In this document: positions 29,410 through 39,230 of the stretch, in pieces
Layout: each line of letters starts with the position of its first letter
Numbering within the stretch: position 1 is the first letter of the stretch
Source: Ectobacillus funiculus
Lineage (GTDB): Bacteria; Bacillota; Bacilli; Bacillales; Bacillaceae_G
DNA: 64,000 bases
Direction: 5' to 3'
NCBI RefSeq assembly: GCF_004138295.1
Contig: NZ_SCFM01000006.1
Coordinates: 1 to 64,000 of the forward strand
Position numbers and translations under genes: made by a program
The notes under the pieces: generated by a model
Told to the model about the DNA's origin: nothing
Seen by the model: the letters and a program-made list of their open reading frames with translations, nothing else
Database searches by the model: none

Positions 29410-30684
29410 CTACGCCTCCTCCGATCCTTGCAATAAGTAAATCGTATCTAACTCAATTTTATTAGCAACTGCTATAATCTCATCTCGCGTTACACGATCT
29501 ACATCACCAAGCCACGCTTCCATCGGACGCTTATAATCGGCAACAACATCATGATATAGTAATTCAATCAATCCGCGCGGTGTATCAAGAGTCTCTAGAA
29601 TTTGATTTTTAATAACCGCTTTTGTTTGAGACAGATCCTCCTCTGTAAAATCACCATTTCGCATCGCCGTCAGTTGCTCCCCGATGATGTTCACTGCTTT
29701 TTCATAATTTTGCGCTTCAATTCCTGACATCACAAATAGGATTCCTTTGTGGCTCTCATACCGAGAAGCTGCATAATAGGCAAGACTATGCTTCTCCCGC
29801 ACATTTCGGAAAAGCTTAGAATGTGCAAAACCGCCATATAAGCCATTAAATACTTGGAGTGCAAAATAATCATTATCTTTGTATGTAATATGTGTACGAT
29901 AGCCAATATTCAACTTGCTTTGCTTTAAATCCTGCTTTTCCACTACCTCGCGTTCCTGCCTAGGGGCTACAGACTGAGCCGTTTGTTTCTGTTGCTGCTG
30001 CCGCACCGGGATAGAAAAATATTTTTCTACAAGTTGCAGCGCATTTTCCGTCACATCACCAACGATATATAAATCAATTTCATCCTCTAACAAAGCTTTC
30101 TTATAATATTCATACAATGACTGCGGCGTAATGGAAGACACAGCCTCCTCCTGGCCATTTGGACTAAGGCGATACGGCTCCTCCTTGCACATTTCCTCAA
30201 TAAGACGTTGATTTGCGTAGCGCATTTTATCATCAAATGCTGATTCAATCCGCTGCAAAAGTGCGCGTTTTTCGCTTTCCACAATTGATGCAACAAAAGC
30301 ACCATTCTCTTCTGCGGGGTGCAACAAAACATCCGCAAGCATTGCCACAGTTTTCTCCAACAAAGGAGGTGCATCTTGCAGATATGTCTCATTGGCAACA
30401 TCCATATAAATTGAGATAACATGCTCTTCGCCCTTTTTATTCACATCAACAGCTAATGCAGCACCATACAAATCCTCTACATACTGGCGAATACTTTTAA
30501 CAGATGGATGTTGCTTTGTTCCGCTTTGCAGAACATATGGTAAAATGGCGCGGTAGGTGACATTTTCCTCCGAAAGCGGCGCCTTCATGCGAAGCACAAG
30601 CGTATTTGTTTTATACTTAACGGTTGGAATGATATGTACAGTCAATCCTTCTAGACGGTGTATCTGCTGAGACACAACTTCCAT
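29410..30684 (-). CDS. ymfF: M16 peptidase-like protein YmfF, lacking the zinc motif
   Basis: 424 aa, M16 fold (RAILPYVLQSGTKQHPS where active members have HFLEH). The HxxEH motif is absent, so no zinc catalysis is expected. Probably the inactive half of a YmfF-YmfH dimer. GAGGAGG precedes the start. Confidence 0.9.
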   Translation of the reverse strand: MEVVSQQIHRLEGLTVHIIPTVKYKTNTLVLRMKAPLSEENVTYRAILPYVLQSGTKQHPSVKSIRQYVEDLYGAALAVDVNKKGEEHVISIYMDVANETYLQDAPPLLEKTVAMLADVLLHPAEENGAFVASIVESEKRALLQRIESAFDDKMRYANQRLIEEMCKEEPYRLSPNGQEEAVSSITPQSLYEYYKKALLEDEIDLYIVGDVTENALQLVEKYFSIPVRQQQQKQTAQSVAPRQEREVVEKQDLKQSKLNIGYRTHITYKDNDYFALQVFNGLYGGFAHSKLFRNVREKHSLAYYAASRYESHKGILFVMSGIEAQNYEKAVNIIGEQLTAMRNGDFTEEDLSQTKAVIKNQILETLDTPRGLIELLYHDVVADYKRPMEAWLGDVDRVTRDEIIAVANKIELDTIYLLQGSEEA

Positions 30685-30817
30685 TCTTGTTCCTCCTCTA
30701 TTAAGAGATGTTCTTTTTCAATATACATTTTTTAGCAAACAGTATGCAAGTTTCTTGTACAAATGAAGCTAGTTATGTCTATTGTATGATAAAAAAGAAG
30801 ATTATTTACGTTTTTGC

Positions 30818-30949
30818 TAAAGAAAACTCGCCGATTGGCGAGCCCTGCCTTTGGGCGAAGACAGAGGCGTAGTTGCACTTATACTTTATTCCTAAAATTT
30901 CTCACTACGTCGAATTGGCTCCTAGCTAGAAGCTTATCCCTCTTAAAGT
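30818..30949 (+). repeat. Family 1 repeat
   Basis: 132 bp, TAAAGAAAACTCGCCGATTG to CCCTCTTAAAGT; first stem perfect. Abuts the nupQ terminator. Confidence 0.9.
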
Positions 30950-30951
30950 AT

Positions 30952-30981
30952 GATAAAAAGCCCATCCATGGGCTTTTTATC
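30952..30981 (-). terminator. nupQ terminator
   Basis: GATAAAAAGCCC-atccat-GGGCTTTTTATC; overlaps the first bases of the nupQ stop (30980-30982). Confidence 0.9.
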
Positions 30982-31939
30982 ATCTCTTTCCTTTTTCATA
31001 CGGTACGCCCAGAGCTTTCGGTGCTTCCGCACGTCCAACAAAGCCAACAAGGGCAAGAATTGTGAATACATAAGGCAGGATTGTTAAAATCACGCTCGGA
31101 ACACCTCTTAAAAACGGGATGGTCCCACCCGTAATAGCAAGTGATTGAGCAAAACCAAAAAACAAAGCGGCACCAAGCGCACCAATGGGATGCCATTTTC
31201 CAAAAATCATTGCAGCTAATGCAAGAAAGCCCTGTCCAGTAATCGTTCCGCCAGAAAAATTGCCGGAAATTGATGTAGCAAATACTGCACCTCCGACTCC
31301 TGCAAACATCCCGGAAATACATACAGCGATATAACGCATTTTATACACATTAATTCCCATCGTATCTGCAGCCATCGGATGCTCCCCGACCGCTCGCAGA
31401 CGCAAGCCAAACGGCGTCTTATAAATCATATACCATACAACAAAGGCAAGAATGATAGCAATATAGGATGTATACGGCACATCCGAGAAAAAGATTCTCC
31501 CGATAATCGGGATATCGGAAAGAATCGGGACATCCACCTTTTCAATGCGAAACTGAATAAAATCAGTTTGTCCCTTTCCAAAGATTTTCTTAATCGCAAA
31601 CACTGTTAAGCCAAGAGCGAGAAAATTAATAGCAACGCCGCTCACTGTCTGATCTGCTTTTAGTGTGATGGATGCGACCCCGTGAAGCAGCGCAAACAAG
31701 CCGCTGGCAATCGCTGCAACAATCAGTGACACCCATGGCGCTGCCGTCCCCCAGGTATCGCCCATTAAAAGCGTTGTAACGATTCCGATAAACGCACCGA
31801 ACAGCATTAATCCCTCCAGTGCGATATTGACAACGCCGGATCGTTCGCTAAATACCCCGCCAAGCGCAGTAAAGATGAGCGGTGTTGCTGTATAAAGCGT
31901 TCCGGAAACAATAATCCCTAATAACTCCAAGAAGCTCAT
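30980..31939 (-). CDS. nupQ: Nucleoside ABC transporter permease, NupQ type
   Basis: 319 aa, hydrophobic throughout (about 8-10 membrane segments), BPD_transp_2 family as in RbsC-like permeases. Contains GVVNIALEGLMLFGAF and DTMGINVYKMRYIAV, typical of the second permease of BmpA-type nucleoside importers. Directly follows nupP, as last gene of nupO-nupP-nupQ. The nup names rest on similarity to the B. subtilis NupNOPQ guanosine importer; the substrate here is inferred. Confidence 0.88.
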   Translation of the reverse strand: MSFLELLGIIVSGTLYTATPLIFTALGGVFSERSGVVNIALEGLMLFGAFIGIVTTLLMGDTWGTAAPWVSLIVAAIASGLFALLHGVASITLKADQTVSGVAINFLALGLTVFAIKKIFGKGQTDFIQFRIEKVDVPILSDIPIIGRIFFSDVPYTSYIAIILAFVVWYMIYKTPFGLRLRAVGEHPMAADTMGINVYKMRYIAVCISGMFAGVGGAVFATSISGNFSGGTITGQGFLALAAMIFGKWHPIGALGAALFFGFAQSLAITGGTIPFLRGVPSVILTILPYVFTILALVGFVGRAEAPKALGVPYEKGKR

Positions 31940-32998
31940 CTACTTCCCCTCCTTACTCAAACGGGAAAGCAACCAACGAAGGACGTAGCTGCTTGCCACA
32001 AAGAAAATAATAAAGGCGATGATCACATTAATGAGTTCGGATGGAACGTTAGCTGTAAAGTTCATTTGCGGCGCAGCACTTTTTAATCCGCCAAATAATA
32101 AAGCTGCAAGCAAAATACCAAAGGCGTTATTACCCCCAAGTAAAGCAACAGCAATCCCGTCAAATCCAATTCCCGTAAAGGAGGACATGGCAGTCATATT
32201 CTGAAAGGTGCCCAATCCTTCCATTGCTCCGCCAATCCCAGCAAATGCCCCCGCAATCGACATTGAAAGTACAATATTCCGGGAGACCTTCATCCCAGCG
32301 TATTGCGATGCATATGTATTAAACCCCACAGCCTTCAATTCATACCCAAGAGCTGTACGATCAATCAAAAACCACATCAGGACAGCCATAATAAGCGCAA
32401 CAACAATGCCCCAGTGCAAGCGTGAGCCTCCTGTTATATTCGAAAGCATAGTAGATGCTAAGGAGGCCGTTTCCTGGATGTCGTAAGATTTTTCATTTCC
32501 GGCATCTAAAAAGCGTTTGATAAAATCATACGTGAGATACAAGGCAACATAATTCAGCATAATCGTCACAATGACTTCATTCACTTTAAATTTTCCCTTT
32601 AAAAATCCCGGAATAAATCCCCAGATTCCACCCGCAATCGCCGCCCCTAAAATAGAAAGGGGAATATGAAGGACACTTGGCAAATGCAGCGCATAACCAG
32701 CCCACACAGATGCGAACCACCCTACAAGAAGCTGCCCTTCGACACCGATATTAAACAGACCTGTGCGAAATGCAAATGCAACGGATAAGCCTGCCAGCAC
32801 AAGCGGAATCATCGTACGAAGGGTCTCTCCAAATGCCCGGGGTGTTCCGACCATCCCTTCCCATAATGCACCGTACCCAGCAATAGGATCATAACCGCTT
32901 ACCATCATCACAATTGCGCCGACAAGCAGACCAAATACAGCTGATACAATTGGTACTAACACTCCAATCATCCGGGGCGATAATGTAATTTTAGGCAT
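31940..32998 (-). CDS. nupP: Nucleoside ABC transporter permease, NupP type
   Basis: 352 aa integral membrane protein, BPD_transp_2 family, about 8-10 hydrophobic segments; contains FRTGLFNIGVEGQLLVGW and GFNTYASQYAGMKVSRNI. Overlaps nupO by 8 bp and abuts nupQ, so all three are translated from one message. Confidence 0.88.
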   Translation of the reverse strand: MPKITLSPRMIGVLVPIVSAVFGLLVGAIVMMVSGYDPIAGYGALWEGMVGTPRAFGETLRTMIPLVLAGLSVAFAFRTGLFNIGVEGQLLVGWFASVWAGYALHLPSVLHIPLSILGAAIAGGIWGFIPGFLKGKFKVNEVIVTIMLNYVALYLTYDFIKRFLDAGNEKSYDIQETASLASTMLSNITGGSRLHWGIVVALIMAVLMWFLIDRTALGYELKAVGFNTYASQYAGMKVSRNIVLSMSIAGAFAGIGGAMEGLGTFQNMTAMSSFTGIGFDGIAVALLGGNNAFGILLAALLFGGLKSAAPQMNFTANVPSELINVIIAFIIFFVASSYVLRWLLSRLSKEGK

Positions 32999-34529
32999 CT
33001 TCCTTCACCTTCTCTCTTTGCTTGCCGCCAGCCATTAGTAATCCAAGCTCTTGTTCATCTGTTTGCTTAGCATCTACAATATCAACAATTTGTCCCTCAT
33101 AGATAACTGCAATCCGATCGCTCACATTAATAACTTCATCCAACTCTAAGGAAATAAGCAGTACTGCCTTGCCTTTATCACGCTGCTCAATGAGCTTTTT
33201 ATGAATAAATTCAATGGCGCCAACATCAAGCCCCCGAGTTGGCTGCGCTGCGATTAACAATTCTGGATTACGATCCACCTCACGGGCGATAATAGCTTTT
33301 TGCTGATTTCCTCCAGACAAAGCGCGTGCAGGTGTATATTCACTCGGTGTGCGGACGTCGAATTGCTGAATCAGCATTTTTGCTTTCTCATACACCTTGT
33401 TAAAATTTAGAATGCCACCTTTTGAAAATGGCGGCTTATAGTAGGTTTGCAGCACCATATTGTCACCAATTGAAAAATCTAGTACAAGTCCGTGCTTATG
33501 ACGATCCTGCGGAATATGCCCTACCCCTTCCTCTGTGATGCGGCGGGTCGGCCAATTTGTAATCTCTTTCCCGCTTAGCGTAATAGATCCTGACTCAACT
33601 TTTCGTAAGCCGGTAATGGCTTCAATCAGCTCGCTTTGGCCATTGCCTTCTATCCCGGCAATGCCCATCACTTCTCCCGCACGAACGGCTAAGTCAAGCC
33701 CCTTTACAGCAGGGAGGCCGCGGGTATCATGCACAGTCAAATTACGGATGCTAAGCACATCCTGACGAGGCTTTGCGTCTGACTTTTCTGTTTTAAAGCT
33801 CACTTGACGCCCGACCATCAACTCTGCTAATTTGTCCTCATTTGTCTCCGCAATTGTCACTGTTCCAATTCCTTTTCCTTTGCGGATAATCGTACAACGG
33901 TTGCTTACCTCCATAATTTCCTTCAGTTTATGTGTAATGAGAACAATGGATTTTCCCTCATGCACGAGACGCTTCATAATAGCGATTAGTTCATGAATTT
34001 CCTGCGGAGTTAATACTGCCGTTGGTTCATCAAAAATCAAAATTTCCGCACCACGGTATAGCGTTTTTAAAATTTCCACACGTTGCTGCATCCCAACAGA
34101 AATGTCCTCAATTTTCGCATACGGATCTACCGCCAAGCCGTATTGCTCAGACAGCTTTTTAATTTCTAGCGCAGCATCTGCAATATTAATTTTGCCACCC
34201 TTCGTCGGTTCATTTCCGAGAATGATATTTTCTGTTACAGTGAAATTATGCACAAGCATAAAATGCTGGTGCACCATGCCAATTCCTAAATCGTTTGCAA
34301 CGTTTGGACTTGTAATCTTAACCGGTTTTCCTTTCACCCGAATTTCGCCTTCCTCGGGCTGATACAAGCCAAACAACACATTCATTAGTGTGGATTTTCC
34401 GGCACCATTCTCTCCTAGCAGTGCGTGAATCTCACCCTTTTTCACTTGAAGTGTAATATTGTCGTTTGCAACAATGCCTGGAAAGATTTTGGTGATGCCA
34501 TTCATTTCAATTACATACTCATAGCTCAT
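32991..34529 (-). CDS. nupO: Nucleoside ABC transporter ATPase with two ATP-binding domains, NupO type
   Basis: 512 aa. First domain: Walker A GENGAGKST near 40, signature SVGMQQRVEI, Walker B EILIFDEPTAVL. Second domain: degenerate Walker A GIEGNGQSE, signature LSGGNQQK and Walker B-like ELLIAAQPTRGLD, the usual pattern of sugar/nucleoside importers where one site is weak. Separated from the binding-protein gene by two tandem repeats. Confidence 0.92.
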   Translation of the reverse strand: MSYEYVIEMNGITKIFPGIVANDNITLQVKKGEIHALLGENGAGKSTLMNVLFGLYQPEEGEIRVKGKPVKITSPNVANDLGIGMVHQHFMLVHNFTVTENIILGNEPTKGGKINIADAALEIKKLSEQYGLAVDPYAKIEDISVGMQQRVEILKTLYRGAEILIFDEPTAVLTPQEIHELIAIMKRLVHEGKSIVLITHKLKEIMEVSNRCTIIRKGKGIGTVTIAETNEDKLAELMVGRQVSFKTEKSDAKPRQDVLSIRNLTVHDTRGLPAVKGLDLAVRAGEVMGIAGIEGNGQSELIEAITGLRKVESGSITLSGKEITNWPTRRITEEGVGHIPQDRHKHGLVLDFSIGDNMVLQTYYKPPFSKGGILNFNKVYEKAKMLIQQFDVRTPSEYTPARALSGGNQQKAIIAREVDRNPELLIAAQPTRGLDVGAIEFIHKKLIEQRDKGKAVLLISLELDEVINVSDRIAVIYEGQIVDIVDAKQTDEQELGLLMAGGKQREKVKEDA

Positions 34530-34569
34530 AGCAAGACCTCCTCCATTGGAAGCTCCATATAGTGTATGG

Positions 34570-34703
34570 TAAAGAAAACTCGCCGATTGGCGAGCCCTGC
34601 TTTTGGGCGAAGACAGAGGCGTAGTTGCCCTTATACTTTGTTCCTAAAATTTCTAACTACGTCGAATCGGCCTCCAGCTAGAAATTTATACTTTCTTAAA
34701 GTG
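34570..34703 (+). repeat. Family 1 repeat, first of a tandem pair
   Basis: 134 bp, TAAAGAAAACTCGCCGATTG to TACTTTCTTAAAGTG. Joined directly to the next copy through TAAAG. Confidence 0.92.
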
Positions 34704-34838
34704 TAAAGAAAACCCGCTGATTGGTGAGCCCTGCCCCCCGAGCGAAGACAGAGGCGTAGCCCTACTTACACTGTATTCCTAAAATTCCCCACTACGTCGA
34801 ATTGACTTCTAGCTAGGAATTTATACTTTCTTACAGTG
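34704..34838 (+). repeat. Family 1 repeat, second of a tandem pair
   Basis: 135 bp, begins TAAAGAAAACCCGCTGATTG, ends TACTTTCTTACAGTG. More diverged (stem CCCGCT/GGTGAG). Its right end lies 12 bp from the weak hairpin after bmpA. Confidence 0.9.
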
Positions 34839-34850
34839 AAAATACATACG

Positions 34851-34874
34851 AAGGCTAGCTCTCTGAACTAACCC
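34851..34874 (-). terminator. Weak terminator-like hairpin after bmpA
   Basis: Minus strand AGGGTTAG-8 nt-CTAGCCTT, 8 pairs including wobbles; poor T-tract. May attenuate rather than stop transcription into nupOPQ. Confidence 0.4.
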
Positions 34875-34892
34875 TCGCACTGCTTTTCTTCT

Positions 34893-35960
34893 CTACTTCT
34901 TTAAAGCAGCTTCATATGCCTTATATTCTTCTTCCGTAGCTGGAACCTTGATTTCACCGTTCAAAATTTTCTTCGTGAATTCCTCTACCTTTGTTTGCGC
35001 ATCTTGACTGACATTATCTTTTGTAGGTGCAATGCCTACTCCCTCTTCCTTGAGGCCAAACTCAAGCGTTTTCCCACCCTCTAATTTGCCATCCTTCATT
35101 TCTTGAGCTACTTCAGCCACCGCTACATCAACGCGCTTGACCATAGAAGTTAATGTTACGTTTTCTGGCATGCCTTCTTGATGCTGATCACGGTCAACAC
35201 CAATTACCCAGACCTTTGTGCCTTTTTTCGCACGATTTTTCGCCTCTGTAAATACGCCATTTCCAGTTGCGCCAGATGCATGATAAATAACATCCACACC
35301 TTGCCCATACATCGCCGATGCTAGAACAGAGCCTTTTTCCGGCTTATCGAACGCTTCCGCATACTCAGCGACAACCTCAATATTCGGATTCACTGCCTTT
35401 ACTCCCGCTTTAAATCCATACTCAAACTTTTGAATGAGCGGACTTTTTGTTCCGCCGATAAAGCCGACCTTATTCGATTTTGTTGTTAGAGCCGCAACAA
35501 CACCGACAAGAAAGGAACCTTCATTTTCCTTAAATGTAATGCTTGTGACATTCTTTTTGTCAATCACACTGTCAACAATCGCAAATTGGTTGTTTGGAAA
35601 TTGATCTGCTACCTTTTCAACAGCTTCCTGCATTAAGTAGCCGATACCAAATGTTAGGTTATAGTTGCCTTCAGCGAATTTTGTTAGGTTTGGCTCATAT
35701 TCAGAATCGCGAGTAGACTGCAAATAACGGTAGTCTTCATTCTCTTTCAAACTGTTCTTTTTACCAAACTCTGTTAATCCCTCCCAAGCGGACTGGTTAA
35801 AAGATTTATCGTCCACCCCGCCAACATCTGTAACCATGCCAACTTTAAAACCACTGGTTTTTTTCGTATCGCCAGCTTCCTTATTAGCGTTACCGCAAGC
35901 CCCTAACATAGTGCTAGCAGCCAGTGTTAAAGATAAAAGTAGCCCTGCTTTTTTCTTCAT
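34893..35960 (-). CDS. bmpA: BmpA/Med-family nucleoside-binding lipoprotein
   Basis: 355 aa. Lipoprotein signal peptide MKKKAGLLLSLTLAASTMLG then A-C, with the lipidated Cys at 22. Mature part is the BMP (basic membrane protein) fold: GMVTDVGGVDDKSFNQSAWE, GFIGGTKSPLIQKFEYGFKA, YHASGATGNGVFTEA. Captures nucleosides outside the membrane for the NupOPQ importer; homologue of B. subtilis NupN. A GGAGGGAC site precedes the start. No purine riboswitch is recognisable in the leader. Confidence 0.92.
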   Translation of the reverse strand: MKKKAGLLLSLTLAASTMLGACGNANKEAGDTKKTSGFKVGMVTDVGGVDDKSFNQSAWEGLTEFGKKNSLKENEDYRYLQSTRDSEYEPNLTKFAEGNYNLTFGIGYLMQEAVEKVADQFPNNQFAIVDSVIDKKNVTSITFKENEGSFLVGVVAALTTKSNKVGFIGGTKSPLIQKFEYGFKAGVKAVNPNIEVVAEYAEAFDKPEKGSVLASAMYGQGVDVIYHASGATGNGVFTEAKNRAKKGTKVWVIGVDRDQHQEGMPENVTLTSMVKRVDVAVAEVAQEMKDGKLEGGKTLEFGLKEEGVGIAPTKDNVSQDAQTKVEEFTKKILNGEIKVPATEEEYKAYEAALKK

Positions 35961-36269
35961 CCTCTATGTCCCTCCTAGTTGATATAAAAGAAATGGATAT
36001 ATATATCATGTCCCTTTCTTTCCTTCATCTTCCTAAAAAGAACAAATAAAATTACAATGGTTTCATTTTTTGTAAAACAAATAAAAGGTACAAACAGGAG
36101 AAATGCAAAATTGCGTTTCTCTCGTTTGTACCTTTTTTACACTGTAGGAAAGGATAAATTCCCAGCTGGAAGTTCATTCGACGCAGTGGGGAATTTTAGG
36201 AATACAGTATAAGTAGGGCTACGCCTCTATCTTCACCCAAGGACAGGCTTGCCAATCGGCGAGTTTTCT
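35961..36269. other. spoIIIE-bmpA gap
   Basis: 309 bp: the upstream region of bmpA (AT-rich, no confident promoter; TTGTTT-18-TGTAAT near 36040-36070 is weak), the large spoIIIE terminator and a reversed family 1 repeat. No gene. Confidence 0.7.
36083..36137. terminator. Long terminator hairpin after spoIIIE
   Basis: AAAGGTACAAAC / GTTTGTACCTTT plus an inner stem GAGAAAtGC..GCGTTTCTC; T-runs on both sides. Confidence 0.85.
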
Positions 36270-36273
36270 TTAC
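36140..36273 (-). repeat. Family 1 repeat in reverse orientation, overlapping the spoIIIE stop codon
   Basis: 134 bp. In minus orientation it starts TAAAGAAAACTCGCCGATTG; its first TAA is the spoIIIE stop (36270-36272). The right end, CCTACAGTG in minus orientation, abuts the terminator. Confidence 0.92.
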
Positions 36274-38630
36274 GAACTTTTTTCTTGTACGTCCTTCACC
36301 AATACTTCGCGTGGCTTGCTTCCTTCATACGGACCAACAACTCCGTTCATTTCCATTGCGTCAATTAAACGGGCCGCACGCGTATAGCCAATCCGAAAGC
36401 GCCTTTGCAGCATAGAGACGGAAGCTGTTTGCATATCTACAACAAGTTGTACTGCCTCCTCATATAAATTATCCTCTACATCCTGCACACTCTCTGTTCC
36501 CTCTTTCGGGATCATATCCTCCTGATATTGCGCTTTTTGTTGCGATATGACATACTCCACAACTTTTTCGACTTCTTCATCAGATAAAAATGCACCTTGT
36601 ACACGAATCGGTTTCGATGCCCCCACCGGAAGAAACAGCATGTCCCCGCGGCCAAGAAGCTTATCTGCTCCCCCTGTATCCAAAATGGTACGTGAATCAG
36701 TTTGCGATGAAACAGCAAAGGCGATCCTTGAGGGAATATTCGCTTTAATGACGCCCGTAATGACATCAACGGATGGACGCTGTGTTGCTAGTATTAAATG
36801 AATGCCGGCTGCACGTGCCATCTGGGCGAGACGCATAATGCTATCTTCCACATCTGAGGAAGCAACCATCATGAGATCAGCAAGCTCGTCCACAATTACA
36901 ACAATATAAGGCAATGTTGGCTGCTTTGCATCCGCATGCTCATTATATTGGTTCACGTACTCATTATACCCTTCAATATTACGCGTTCCGCTATGAGCAA
37001 ATAACTCGTAGCGTCTCTCCATTTCACTTACAACCTTTTTTAGTGCCTGTGATGCTTTTTTCGGATCTGTGACAACAGGTGCAAGCAGATGCGGCACACC
37101 ATTATACATGTTCAGCTCTACCATTTTTGGATCGATCATCATCATTTTCACTTCATGCGGCTTTGTCCGCATCAAAATACTGATAATGATACCATTAATA
37201 CAAACACTTTTTCCGCTGCCAGTTGCACCAGCAACAAGAAGATGCGGCATTTTATTAAGCCGTGCAACAACTGCCTCACCAGCAATATCACGGCCAAGAC
37301 CAATCAATAGCTTCTCGTCCTGATGTTTGCTTGCTTTCCCTTCAAGAACCTCCCGCAGTGTGACCATTGCGATTTCCGAGTTTGGTACCTCGATACCAAT
37401 TGCCGACTTCCCTGGAATAGGCGCCTCAATCCGTATATCCTTCGCAGCTAAAGCAAGTGCTAAATCATCACTTAAACTGACAATCTTACTAACCTTCACA
37501 CCTGTCCCTGGATATACCTCATATTTTGTAACAGCCGGTCCCCTATGCACCTCTGTCACCTTAGCTTTCACACCAAAGCTTTTGAAGGTTTCTTCTAATA
37601 TCTCAACATTTTCCTTTATTTTATCTGTATCATCAGCAATGCCCCGTTTGCTCGGCGATTTGAGCAAATCCAGCGACGGAATGGTATAATCCTTTGCTTC
37701 AACGTGCACAAACTGCAGGTTTGGCTCAGGAACAGCTATAACTGCTGGTTCTGCTGCGCCTTCCTCCTTCTGCGGCGTTGGAATGCCTAAATTAATCTTG
37801 ATTGTCCGATTTTCCTCCTTTGGCGGTGCTGCTGGAGGCTCATCATCCTCCCCGTGCAAGGCATATGTATCATTAATAATAATAGGAGGCGTATCTTCTT
37901 CTTCATCCTCATCTGCTTGTTGCTCCATTATAGCTCTTTCATGACGCTCGCTTCTTGTTTTCGTAGCTTTCTTTTTCTCCGTTTTCTCCGCTGCTCTACT
38001 TTCCTTCCAACCTTTATAATCCTGACCAAATGCCGCTAGCTGTCCTCTGACAAGCATAAAAACCGGAGACAACACCTCGCCCAAATGCTTATTTGTAATA
38101 CAAAGAAGACCAAGCACAATAAAAATCGCTCCAATAATGTAAGCTCCCATCGCATCAAATAAAAAATAACATGAGGCAAACATAAGCGCCCCGAGCATGC
38201 CTCCTCCTAGATCCTTAGAGCCAATTTCCCCTTTTGCTTCCATGAGGAACAAATCCTTCGTGTTCACAATAACAGACGGACTTGGAAGCTTTCCGTTGTT
38301 AGTTAGCATTTGAAACAATGTCACATGGCTGAACATTAAAATAGCCAGTACGATTAAATACACTCCAATCATACGTTTAGTCGCTAAATTCGGCCATTGC
38401 CGCTTTAGCACGAAATACACAGACAAACTGATTGCCCCAAGCAAGCCAATCATGTACCATTGGCCAAAGAAAAAGCGGAAAAACAAAACAAAAGCCTTTC
38501 CGATCACACCAAGCTGTAAAATTGTAATGAGAGAGAGTGCGAAAAGAGACAAACCGACAATCTCGTAGCGCATCGTTGGCCGCACTGATTGCCGTTCCTT
38601 CATTTTTTTACCTCTCTTTTGCTTTGTCAT
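36270..38630 (-). CDS. spoIIIE: DNA translocase SpoIIIE
   Basis: 786 aa from the ATG after GAGGTG (B. subtilis 787); the longer frame to 38717 is rejected. Four membrane segments in the first ~170 residues, an acidic linker, alpha/beta FtsK motor with Walker [12 protein letters not shown] and Walker [12 protein letters not shown], and a C-terminal winged-helix gamma domain ([20 protein letters not shown]) that reads SRS-type orienting sequences. Pumps the chromosome into the forespore. Its stop codon is part of a family 1 repeat. Confidence 0.97.
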   Translation of the reverse strand: MTKQKRGKKMKERQSVRPTMRYEIVGLSLFALSLITILQLGVIGKAFVLFFRFFFGQWYMIGLLGAISLSVYFVLKRQWPNLATKRMIGVYLIVLAILMFSHVTLFQMLTNNGKLPSPSVIVNTKDLFLMEAKGEIGSKDLGGGMLGALMFASCYFLFDAMGAYIIGAIFIVLGLLCITNKHLGEVLSPVFMLVRGQLAAFGQDYKGWKESRAAEKTEKKKATKTRSERHERAIMEQQADEDEEEDTPPIIINDTYALHGEDDEPPAAPPKEENRTIKINLGIPTPQKEEGAAEPAVIAVPEPNLQFVHVEAKDYTIPSLDLLKSPSKRGIADDTDKIKENVEILEETFKSFGVKAKVTEVHRGPAVTKYEVYPGTGVKVSKIVSLSDDLALALAAKDIRIEAPIPGKSAIGIEVPNSEIAMVTLREVLEGKASKHQDEKLLIGLGRDIAGEAVVARLNKMPHLLVAGATGSGKSVCINGIIISILMRTKPHEVKMMMIDPKMVELNMYNGVPHLLAPVVTDPKKASQALKKVVSEMERRYELFAHSGTRNIEGYNEYVNQYNEHADAKQPTLPYIVVIVDELADLMMVASSDVEDSIMRLAQMARAAGIHLILATQRPSVDVITGVIKANIPSRIAFAVSSQTDSRTILDTGGADKLLGRGDMLFLPVGASKPIRVQGAFLSDEEVEKVVEYVISQQKAQYQEDMIPKEGTESVQDVEDNLYEEAVQLVVDMQTASVSMLQRRFRIGYTRAARLIDAMEMNGVVGPYEGSKPREVLVKDVQEKSS

Positions 38631-38712
38631 TTTTTCACCTCGAAACTTATTATACATAAAAAGCAGACACTGCTCGCCCTTGCTCCCGGCGTAAAACCCC
38701 CCGCGCACCAAA

Positions 38713-38862
38713 CACACGGTTCGGGAAAAACTTATTCATAGAAGCTTTCCGTGTGTTCCTTGGCACACAAGGCGCTTTTTATCTTTTGTGCCGAAGGTTA
38801 TTCCGGAGATCGGAGCAGGCCGTGGGAACTAGATAATTCCAAAATAAGGAATACTTTCTTAA
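38713..38862 (+). repeat. Structured repeat (family 2), copy 1
   Basis: 150 bp. Stems CACACGG (38713-38719)/CCGTGTG (38749-38755) and GGCACA/TGTGCC. Aligns over its whole length, roughly 70% by eye, with 60283-60432. Right end GAATACTTTCTTAA lies close to the terminator at 38878. Confidence 0.7.
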
Positions 38863-38877
38863 TTTGGAACGGAAGAA

Positions 38878-38896
38878 AGCAGCCTTGTTGGCTGCT
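38878..38896 (-). terminator. Terminator downstream of tepA-ylzJ
   Basis: AGCAGCC-5 nt-GGCTGCT, then TTCTTCC on the minus strand; 128 bp past ylzJ. Confidence 0.65.
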
Positions 38897-38972
38897 CCAT
38901 CTGTCGTTTTTCTTTATATTATACTATATATTCCTTTTAAATTCCTGCTTTTTATCATTTCCCTACAGAAGA

Positions 38973-39018
38973 CCCCCACTTCAAGCACATAATGAGCGTA
39001 GTCCGTTGGTAAGTGGGG
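38973..39018 (-). mobile_element. IS200/IS605-end-like hairpin, reversed
   Basis: CCCCACTT / AAGTGGGG perfect 8-bp stem with a long loop. On the minus strand the tail GCTTGAAGTGGGGGTCTTCT resembles GCTTAGAAGTAGGGGTACTC at 14361-14380. Starts 6 bp after the ylzJ stop. Could also be a plain mRNA 3' hairpin. Confidence 0.35.
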
Positions 39019-39023
39019 CGAGT

Positions 39024-39230
39024 TCAATGAATGATCACTTTTTGCCCGGGCTGGTATTGTAAGTAATGCTGCGGATCACTGCTCAATATTCGTACAACCT
39101 TATACTCGTTATCAGGCGTTGCCTCCACAACCAAATCGCAACCGCCGCAATTTACAAGCCTTTGCTTTGTAAATACTGTCTCATCTACTGGGTATAAGAC
39201 TTCTTCCGGCAGGATTGTATATAAAATCAT
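39024..39230 (-). CDS. ylzJ: YlzJ-like small protein
   Basis: 68 aa beginning [20 protein letters not shown] with a CGGC motif. Known as YlzJ in Bacillus; function unknown. The first 4 bp overlap the tepA end (ATGA type), so it is translationally coupled to tepA. Confidence 0.85.
   Translation of the reverse strand: MILYTILPEEVLYPVDETVFTKQRLVNCGGCDLVVEATPDNEYKVVRILSSDPQHYLQYQPGQKVIIH

Larger units (their letters stand above)
34530..34892. other. bmpA-nupO gap filled by two tandem family 1 repeats
   Basis: 363 bp with no gene. The two repeats (listed separately) and a weak hairpin occupy nearly all of it. Transcription from bmpA into nupO must cross both repeats unless nupO has its own promoter, which I could not see. 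Confidence 0.8.
38631..39023. other. ylzJ-spoIIIE gap
   Basis: 393 bp without a gene. Holds a family 2 repeat, a terminator and an IS200/IS605-end-like hairpin, each listed separately. No promoter for spoIIIE could be placed. Confidence 0.7.

Noticed and set aside
30814-31065. Open frame through a family 1 repeat ([19 protein letters not shown]-like peptide), also partly open at 14417-14662 and 49785-50120
   Set aside because: The frame is broken by stops, frameshifts or deletions in other copies and has no conserved start, so it is a by-product of the repeat and not a protein.
35961-36082. Purine riboswitch upstream of the nucleoside-binding lipoprotein gene
   Set aside because: No conserved purine aptamer junction sequence or three-stem arrangement can be seen in the leader.
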